Assembly: GCA_938045085.1 (NCBI GenBank)
Contig: CALINZ010000339.1
Coordinates: 1-12,199 of the forward strand
Direction of reading: 5' to 3'
DNA: 12,199 nt
Source: an uncultured Collinsella sp.
GTDB taxonomy: Bacteria; Actinomycetota; Coriobacteriia; Coriobacteriales; Coriobacteriaceae
Within the stretch, counting starts at the first letter, position 1. Each line of letters opens with the position of its first letter. A model generated the notes under the pieces. It was not told the origin of the DNA. It saw nothing but the letters and a program-made list of their open reading frames with translations, and did no database searches. Below, piece by piece: positions 7,423 through 12,199 of the stretch. A program made the position numbers and the translations under genes.

Positions 7423-7479
7423 CGGCTCACACCGTATTCATTTGGAAACATAGGGCAGATTGCCGCAGCCCAACCCCAC

Positions 7480-8316
7480 CTAGGCGCCAATCGCGCGTCG
7501 GTACTCCGCCATAACCTGAGCGTCGGCTGCCGCGGGATTGGCGAAATAGCGCCAATCATAGGTCTCGGCCGAAACAACTCCGCGATAGCCGCGCGCCACC
7601 AGCCTATCCAGGTCGGCGCGCATATCGCGGTCGCCATCACCCCAGGCAAGATGCGTCGTGCCATCTGCCGCAACATCGACAAAATGCACGTGGGCGACAT
7701 CATCGCCAAGCAGATCAAAATAATCGTCGATGGTATCCCCCGCCACCGCCATAGCGCCCAAATCCAGACACGCCTTAAGTGCCGGATGATCAACTGCCTC
7801 GATCATGCGCTTCGTATCGGCCGCCGAGTTCACGATCATCGACTCAACCGGCTGTAGGGCCTCGAGCACCAGTCGCACGCCGCGCTCTCCCGCATGCTCG
7901 GCAATCGCACGCAGCATCGAGGCGCTGCGACCCCACGCGTCCTCGATCGGCTCGTTCAAAAATGCCCAGCCGCTCGAGACCATGACCTGCTCGGCTCCAA
8001 GTTCCGCCGCGATATCCACAACGTTCTTAAAGTACGCGAGCGTGCGAGTGCGCGCCTCATTCCCGCGCGCCGCGATATTCCACGGCTTGGGATTGTTCTG
8101 TTCGGGACAAAGCCCCACAATCCGAACCCCATACCGCTGTGATAGCTCCCGCACCTGCTCGAGCGAATCGTATCCATGGCAATCGACATACAGATGCATC
8201 GCCCCGGTCCAAAGCTCGCAACACGTGTAGCCCGAAGCCGACGCCGAAGAAAAGAACTCCTCAAGGTCAAAATAACGATGGCTGATATTCATGACGGCAA
8301 GCTGGGGATAGCTCAT
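7480..8316 (-). CDS. FrlC-like sugar (fructosamine) epimerase, TIM-barrel isomerase/epimerase family
   Basis: This 278-residue protein belongs to the xylose isomerase-like TIM-barrel (AP endonuclease 2) family. It most resembles FrlC, the fructoselysine 3-epimerase of Escherichia coli (276 residues as I recall). Shared landmarks in order are CELWTGAMHLYVD (33-45), RIVGLCPEQNNPKPWN (65-80), the WGR-led helix (128-130), VLEALQPVESMIVNSA (150-165), CLDLGAM (183-189), DYFDLLGDDVAHVHFVD (198-214) and SAETYD (249-254). The expected metal ligands E152, D185, H211 and E251 are present. The ATG at 8316 is chosen because GGAGAG lies 5 bases upstream; a longer frame to 8376 has no such site. It follows the FrlB-like gene in the same direction, which supports a role with fructosamine-like substrates. 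The exact substrate is inference. Confidence 0.8.
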   Translation of the reverse strand: MSYPQLAVMNISHRYFDLEEFFSSASASGYTCCELWTGAMHLYVDCHGYDSLEQVRELSQRYGVRIVGLCPEQNNPKPWNIAARGNEARTRTLAYFKNVVDIAAELGAEQVMVSSGWAFLNEPIEDAWGRSASMLRAIAEHAGERGVRLVLEALQPVESMIVNSAADTKRMIEAVDHPALKACLDLGAMAVAGDTIDDYFDLLGDDVAHVHFVDVAADGTTHLAWGDGDRDMRADLDRLVARGYRGVVSAETYDWRYFANPAAADAQVMAEYRRAIGA

Positions 8317-8338
8317 AATTACTCTCCAACCCAAGCGA

Positions 8339-8365
8339 GGCCCCGTTCCATATAGGAGCGAGGCC
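8339..8365 (-). other. Intercistronic hairpin between the FrlB-like and FrlC-like genes
   Basis: The minus-strand transcript can fold GGCCTCGCTCC against GGAACGGGGCC around a TATAT loop: 11 positions with one G-U wobble and one C-A mismatch. The arms also create a direct repeat of agcgaggccc (8334-8343 and 8357-8366). There is no T run after it, so it looks more like an RNA processing or stability element than a terminator. Confidence 0.4.
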
Positions 8366-8389
8366 CGATTACACAAACGTTATTTGCTC

Positions 8390-9451
8390 TTAGTAGTCGA
8401 ACTGGTGATAGTAGCGACGGTAGTTGAGGTTGTGCTTGGTGACCGTCTCGTAGTAAGCGGCAAGGCGATCGGTGATCAGCGAGGAGAGAATCCACGGAGA
8501 CACGATGACGCGGAACTCGTCGTCAAGGCCGGGGATCGCGAACTCGGCGGTGTCGATGATGTTGATGTCGGTGTCGCCGGTCACGCCGCGGGTCAGGAAC
8601 GCGCGGGCGCGCTCGTCGAGCTTGCGGTTCTCGTCCTCGCCCATGAACAGGAACACGGGGACGCCCGGCTCCACGAGCTCGAGGGTGCCGTGGAAGAAGT
8701 CGGCCGAGGTGATGTAGCGGGTGCGCTTCCACTGCATCTCCTCGAGGATGCACATCGAGAACAGGATCGTCTCGCCCCACAGGGCGCCGGAGCCGATGAA
8801 CATGGTGTAGGGGGCCAGGGCGTACTTCTTGGCGAGCTCCTCGGCGCGCGGCTCGAAGCTCTTGCGGATGTCGACCAGGTGGGTCCAAACATCCTTGGTC
8901 TGCTCGATGAACTTATCGAACTGCGGGAAGCAGCCGCGGCGGTTGAGCAGGCGCAGGCCGAAGCAGTCGGCGAGGTAGTAGCCCTTCTCGCAGCCGCCCG
9001 AACCATGGTCGGAAGCCATGGCGACGCAGTTCTCGGCGCCGACAGCCTGGCCGATGGGGCCCTCGGGCTTGGTCATGGCGTAGACGCGAATGCCCATGCC
9101 CTTCATCTTCTTGACGGCCTCGAGGACCTCGGGGGTGGTGCCGGACTCGGAGGCGGTGAGCACGACGGACTTCTCGGTCATGCGCTTGTGGCCCATGACG
9201 TTCCACTCGGCGGCGTGGATCAGGTAGACCTCGAGGTCGCGGTCGCCGAACTTGTTCATGAGGTACTCGAGCTGCATGAGCTCGTCCCAGGTGCCGCCGA
9301 CGCCCATCAGGAACACGGCGTCGTAGCCCTCGTCGGCGACCTTGTCGGCGAGCGCGGTCATCTTCTTGCCGGTCTCGTAGAGCGCCTTGCCGTCCTCGAG
9401 ATAGCCCTCCTGGTCGAAATGCATGATCTCGATCTTCTCGGTTTCCTTCAT
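8390..9451 (-). CDS. FrlB-like SIS-domain sugar isomerase (putative fructosamine-6-phosphate deglycase)
   Basis: This 353-residue protein has tandem SIS domains. FrlB-type enzymes split a 6-phosphofructosyl amine into glucose 6-phosphate and the free amine. The second half matches FrlB closely by eye: YTMFIGSGALWGETILFS, CILEEMQW, FFHGTLELVEPGVPVF, GEDENRKLDERA and the terminal YYETVTKH...RRYYHQFDY. The Glu and His that act in this family (E214 and H230 in FraB, 16 residues apart as I recall) fit E238 and H254 with the same spacing. The usual Gly-Glu-x-x-His-Gly is Ala-Asp-Phe-Phe-His-Gly (250-255), so an Asp replaces a Glu. The first SIS domain shows VLTASESGTTPEV (97-109). AAGGAG precedes the ATG. 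Codon choice is unusually uniform (AAG, GAG, CTC, ATC), suggesting high expression. The substrate is not proven. Confidence 0.82.
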   Translation of the reverse strand: MKETEKIEIMHFDQEGYLEDGKALYETGKKMTALADKVADEGYDAVFLMGVGGTWDELMQLEYLMNKFGDRDLEVYLIHAAEWNVMGHKRMTEKSVVLTASESGTTPEVLEAVKKMKGMGIRVYAMTKPEGPIGQAVGAENCVAMASDHGSGGCEKGYYLADCFGLRLLNRRGCFPQFDKFIEQTKDVWTHLVDIRKSFEPRAEELAKKYALAPYTMFIGSGALWGETILFSMCILEEMQWKRTRYITSADFFHGTLELVEPGVPVFLFMGEDENRKLDERARAFLTRGVTGDTDINIIDTAEFAIPGLDDEFRVIVSPWILSSLITDRLAAYYETVTKHNLNYRRYYHQFDY

Positions 9452-9511
9452 TTGTCTCTCCTTTCTGGGGTTGTTTCCACATCCCCCATGCCAACGGGCA
9501 TCAAAACCCGC

Positions 9512-10627
9512 TTACATTCCGTAACACTCGGCCGCTTTGGCCTTAAGCGCATTGACTGACTCTTCGTAGCCCTCTGCCTTGACCTCCATTTGCTTGGAGA
9601 CAGCATCAAGATACGGGTGCACGTCCCATGACTTCAGACGCTCGGCTATCATGGCCGCAATCGTCTGGAAGAACACAAGATTGGGAATTGCGCTGAGCAG
9701 CGGAGCCACCTGAGGCACCGCAACCTCGTGAACCCTACCCTTGGGATGGGCCGTGAGCAGCACCGTTTTTGTCGTAACGTTCGATAGCGCATCAGCGATA
9801 TTCGCAAGACGCTCCGACCCCTGCGGATCGTCGACGATAAACACCAGATAGCCCGGAACGATCTGCATCTCGGGACCGTGGACGAACTCCTCGCCTTCGT
9901 GATGCATGGCAGGAATCTTGATGGTCTCGCTCAGCTTGAGCGCTGCCTCCTCGGCAACACCATAGTTGGGGCCGTTGCCGACGACCATAGCGGGCGTGTG
10001 CTCAGAAAGCTCGAGCATGTGGTCTTGGACATATGCCTCGGCGGTCTTGCACATCACGGCATTGGCCTGGATAGCCTCGCGCAGGTCGTCAAGACGCTGG
10101 GCAACGCCCTTGGCGTCAATCGTTCCGCGCGCCTGACCGCCGTAAACACCAAAGAGCACCAGGTACTCAACGAGAACCTCGACGCCCAGAGTCACAAAGT
10201 CCACCGACTCGACGCCCACACCGTAGTCAAGAACGATGTCAGCGTGTTCCTTGATGGGTGCCTCGACGTTTGCCGTGAGCGCAACTGCAGCCATATCGTG
10301 TGCGCGCATGTAATCGAGCGCCGCAATCGTATTGGTTGAATAGCCGCTCTGCGAGACGGCAATGTTAAGCGCATACTGTGGATAGGTGTGTTCAAAATCG
10401 ACGAAGGCCTCGGGCGTCACGACGGACACCTGCATCTGCAGCGCATCTTGCAGGTAATCGCGGGCGCAATCCGCAGCATGGCGCGACGAACCCGAAGCAA
10501 CGATGCGCAGCGCGTCAAAAGAACCGGACTGGAAAATATCAACGAGCTGCGCTACCAGCTCAGACGAACGCTCGAGGTTCTCTCCCATACGCACATGGGC
10601 AAGCTGAACGTAATCGAGCATCTTCAT
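9512..10627 (-). CDS. GlmS/GfrF-type SIS-domain protein (putative sugar-amine phosphate deglycase)
   Basis: This 371-residue protein has two SIS domains and no glutaminase domain. It therefore resembles the isomerase half of GlmS and the deglycases FrlB, GfrE, GfrF and FraB rather than GlmS itself. The first domain carries IVASGSSRHAADCARDYL (42-59) and VSQSGYSTNT (91-100). The second carries VVGNGPNYGVAEEAALKLSE (215-234) and GEEFVHGPE (245-253). E234 and H250 lie 16 residues apart, matching the catalytic Glu/His pair of the deglycases. The C-terminal half is closer in style to GlmS/GfrF than to its FrlB-like neighbour, so the two are not a recent duplication. The ATG at 10627 has GAGGTGA 4 bases upstream; a longer frame to 10666 lacks one. 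It is the first structural gene after the control region. An AgaS-like role on amino sugars is the main alternative. Confidence 0.75.
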   Translation of the reverse strand: MKMLDYVQLAHVRMGENLERSSELVAQLVDIFQSGSFDALRIVASGSSRHAADCARDYLQDALQMQVSVVTPEAFVDFEHTYPQYALNIAVSQSGYSTNTIAALDYMRAHDMAAVALTANVEAPIKEHADIVLDYGVGVESVDFVTLGVEVLVEYLVLFGVYGGQARGTIDAKGVAQRLDDLREAIQANAVMCKTAEAYVQDHMLELSEHTPAMVVGNGPNYGVAEEAALKLSETIKIPAMHHEGEEFVHGPEMQIVPGYLVFIVDDPQGSERLANIADALSNVTTKTVLLTAHPKGRVHEVAVPQVAPLLSAIPNLVFFQTIAAMIAERLKSWDVHPYLDAVSKQMEVKAEGYEESVNALKAKAAECYGM

Positions 10628-10631
10628 CGTC

Positions 10632-10638
10632 TCACCTC
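10632..10638 (-). promoter_or_regulatory. Ribosome binding site deciding the first SIS gene start
   Basis: GAGGTGA on the minus strand lies 4 bases before the ATG at 10627. It favours that start over a codon at 10666 and over the in-frame ATG two codons downstream. Confidence 0.65.
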
Positions 10639-10651
10639 GTAACAAATCATT

Positions 10652-10697
10652 AGTATTTGATACCAATCACAGTTACAGGTTACAGCTTTTTGATACC
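10652..10697 (-). promoter_or_regulatory. Repeated TTTGATACC boxes, candidate regulator binding sites
   Basis: The plus-strand word tttgatacc occurs at 10656-10664 and again at 10689-10697, 33 bp apart or about three helical turns. The first copy extends to the near-palindrome agtat-ttg-atacc (10652-10664). A tandem gttacag repeat (10672-10685) lies between them. The position just before the SIS gene, behind two GntR genes, fits an operator pair. Binding is inference. Confidence 0.35.
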
Positions 10698-10754
10698 TCT
10701 TTGTCGATTAATTTATCCCCATCGGCGAACGGTCGATTTTGAGCCCTGTAAGGT

Positions 10755-10781
10755 TGTATATACAGCTGACCCAACGATCAA
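10755..10781 (-). promoter_or_regulatory. Candidate promoter with overlapping GntR-type palindrome
   Basis: The perfect 10-bp palindrome tgtatataca (10755-10764) contains GT-A-TA-T-AC, the half-site pattern typical of HutC/UTRA GntR operators. On the minus strand its TATACA (10755-10760) can serve as a -10 box with TTGATC (10776-10781) as -35, although the 15-bp spacer is short. A repressor bound here would cover the -10 box of the SIS-epimerase genes. Confidence 0.4.
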
Positions 10782-10820
10782 AACTGGTTAGTTTCCCAGC
10801 CGTTATTCACAAAATACCAG

Positions 10821-11534
10821 CTAGTACGTATAGGTGTAGCCGCCCGTATCGCCACGATTGAAGGACTTTACATACTCGATAGCCTGACCGCTCGCGTCAT
10901 AGCTCACGCATTCCAAAAGCAAAACAAGATCGCCCTGTTCCAGTCCAAGGAGGCCGGCATCTCGTGCGCCCAGCGCTTCGATATCGAGCTTTTCCTGTGC
11001 CATGACTGGCTTTCGGCCCAGCATCTCATAGGTCTCGTACAAACTGAAGACCGACACGTCAATATCTTCGATGGTTGGGAACAGCAGGCAGGGAATCAGC
11101 GCCGTCTCAATCGATACGGGGCTACCGTTTATGCAGTTCAGGCGTCGAACGGAATAGAGCAGGTCGTCCTCGGCGATGCCAAACAGGTCGGCGTAATATG
11201 GCCCCGCATAACGCTTGGAACGCGCGAGAATACGGACGGACGGCTCGCCGCCCGAAGCACGGACCGATTCACGGAAACCGACCGTGCGTTCAAAAAAAGC
11301 AGGTACTTTCTGTGCCACAAAGGCACCTTTTCCCCGAACACGGCGAATCTGCCCGCGCCGAACCAGCTCATCGACAGCGCTTCGGATGGTCAAGCGTGTC
11401 GTACCAAATTCCTCGGCGAGGTCTTTTTCGGACGGAATCATGGAACCCGTGGGATATATACCGCGCTCGATACGTTCCTCGATGCGGCGTCGAATGCGCA
11501 TATAAACCGGGGTGGCATCTACTGTTTCAGCCAT
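10821..11534 (-). CDS. GntR-family transcriptional regulator, HutC/UTRA type (complete)
   Basis: This 237-residue regulator has an N-terminal winged-helix GntR domain. Its signature is MIPSEKDLAEEFGTTRLTIR followed by AVDELVRRGQIRRVRGKGAFV (within residues 32-72). A UTRA effector domain follows at about 95-235, with the typical LNCINGSPVSIETALIP and ECVSYDASGQAIEYVKS stretches. UTRA regulators usually sense a sugar phosphate or amino-sugar phosphate and repress the adjacent catabolic operon. FrlR of the fructoselysine operon is of this type. The start overlaps the end of the upstream GntR gene by 16 bp, with AGGTG a few bases before the ATG. It lies 193 bp upstream of the SIS-domain gene and is transcribed towards it. 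Local repressor of the downstream genes is the natural inference; the ligand is unknown. Confidence 0.88.
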   Translation of the reverse strand: MAETVDATPVYMRIRRRIEERIERGIYPTGSMIPSEKDLAEEFGTTRLTIRSAVDELVRRGQIRRVRGKGAFVAQKVPAFFERTVGFRESVRASGGEPSVRILARSKRYAGPYYADLFGIAEDDLLYSVRRLNCINGSPVSIETALIPCLLFPTIEDIDVSVFSLYETYEMLGRKPVMAQEKLDIEALGARDAGLLGLEQGDLVLLLECVSYDASGQAIEYVKSFNRGDTGGYTYTY

Positions 11535-12199
11535 TGTTCACCTGCCACGCTCCTCATGCCGTTCTCTTCGCCGTTATCGGCAAAGCGGAACTTTGTGGGC
11601 AAAATCACCGATTTGCAATGCTCCACAAAACGCATGTCCTTATCATATTCGATCGAGCTCTCATAGAACACCGGCGTTCCCTCTTCTTGCTGGAGCAGCT
11701 CGGCCTCTTCGACGTTCAAACGCGAGATGGAGATATGCTCACGTCCATGCTCAACACGCACGCCACCTTCTTTGAGCAAGACATCGTAAAGGCTCTCGCA
11801 CTCAAAATCGTGCTCGGTAAGCGATGGGCACAGGGACAGGTTAACGTGAGCCGTCTCGATTGACGCCGGCTCGCCCTCAATAAGTCGAACGCGCTGCAGG
11901 CGAAGCAAAGGAGCGCCTACAGACACCCCAAGCTTGTCGGCAAGCGCCTCATCCGCCTCGATGGTCCCGGTGGAAACCAGACGAGAAGAGGGGTGCAGGC
12001 CGGCAGTCCGTACAGCATCGGAAAAGTTATACGTTTCCTGGAAGATGTTCAACGGCTTGGGAGGACAAACATACGTACCCGATCCGCGACGGCTCTCGAG
12101 CGTTCCACACGAGATGAGCCGCGTGATACCGGCACGCAACGCCGTACGCGAAACGCCAATCTCTTCGCACAGCACGCGCTCGGCCGGCAGGCGATCGCC
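11519..12199 (-). CDS. GntR-family transcriptional regulator, HutC/UTRA type (5' end cut by window edge)
   Basis: The frame is open to the window edge. The 226 visible residues begin inside the DNA-binding domain with GDRLPAERVLCEEIGVSR, so only some 20-35 N-terminal residues should be missing. The wing reads ESRRGSGTYV. A UTRA domain follows, with RLIEGEPASIETAHVNLSL and TPVFYESSIEYDKDMRFVEH. A GTG at 12175 could be taken as a start but would remove the first part of the helix-turn-helix, so I reject it. The gene is a distant paralog of the next regulator, which begins before this gene stops (16-bp overlap). Two UTRA regulators translated in tandem suggest response to two related ligands, or a heteromeric or hierarchical control. 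That is inference. Confidence 0.88.
   Translation of the reverse strand, partial: GDRLPAERVLCEEIGVSRTALRAGITRLISCGTLESRRGSGTYVCPPKPLNIFQETYNFSDAVRTAGLHPSSRLVSTGTIEADEALADKLGVSVGAPLLRLQRVRLIEGEPASIETAHVNLSLCPSLTEHDFECESLYDVLLKEGGVRVEHGREHISISRLNVEEAELLQQEEGTPVFYESSIEYDKDMRFVEHCKSVILPTKFRFADNGEENGMRSVAGEQWLKQ

Noticed and set aside
7311..7479. A T-box riboswitch for histidine
   Set aside because: I looked for the conserved T-box sequence on the minus strand and found nothing like it; the region is also short for a T-box leader.
8317..8376. A 20-residue N-terminal extension of the FrlC-like epimerase
   Set aside because: It would begin within the intercistronic hairpin region. The start at 8316 has GGAGAG at good spacing and begins just before the first barrel strand.
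8384..9559. A 391-codon open frame on the plus strand
   Set aside because: It mirrors the strongly biased codons of the FrlB-like gene. The translation is a low-complexity Leu/Val/Glu/Ala sequence without motifs.
10686..10740. A second promoter around GATAAATTAAT
   Set aside because: The AT-rich stretch has no -35 partner at a reasonable distance, so I did not annotate it.

Overview
The window is GC-rich and almost every gene lies on the minus strand, so the genes are read from high to low coordinates. The content suggests a gut actinobacterium of the class Coriobacteriia, most likely Collinsella or a close relative. The pointers are the GC-rich coding style, strong Shine-Dalgarno sites, a HisZ-HisG fusion and a palindromic intergenic repeat. 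This assignment is inference from memory of such genomes, not a search result.

Right part (12199 to 7480): a candidate cluster for catabolism of glycated amines (Amadori products). It opens with two GntR/UTRA regulators in tandem that overlap by 16 bp; the first runs off the window edge. A 193-bp AT-richer control region with dyad and direct repeats follows. Next come a GlmS/GfrF-type SIS-domain protein, a second and very different SIS-domain protein that matches the FrlB fructosamine deglycase family by C-terminal motifs, and a TIM-barrel epimerase that matches FrlC. If the reading is right, a sugar-amine phosphate made outside the window would be cleaved by the two SIS enzymes to hexose phosphate plus a free amine or amino acid, and the epimerase would feed isomeric substrates into the route. 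No kinase or transporter is visible; they may lie beyond 12199 or elsewhere.

Middle and left part (7339 to 41): a histidine biosynthesis operon in the order hisZG (fused), hisD, hisC, hisB, hisH, hisA, hisF. It starts behind a 169-bp intergenic region holding a weak promoter candidate, an interrupted dyad and a perfect 11-bp hairpin. hisD-hisC-hisB and hisH-hisA-hisF are tightly packed: a 1-bp gap, direct abutment, a 4-bp overlap and a 3-bp gap. Two interruptions stand out. A GC-rich hairpin followed by a T-rich run lies between hisZG and hisD, like a terminator or attenuator. A 15-bp perfect inverted repeat lies between hisB and hisH, like a dispersed REP element.

Together the his genes cover most of the route from ATP and PRPP to histidine. 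HisI (cyclohydrolase), HisE (pyrophosphatase) and a histidinol-phosphatase are not in the window; hisI/hisE may lie to the left of position 41. I found no tRNA, rRNA, CRISPR array, insertion sequence or T-box motif.
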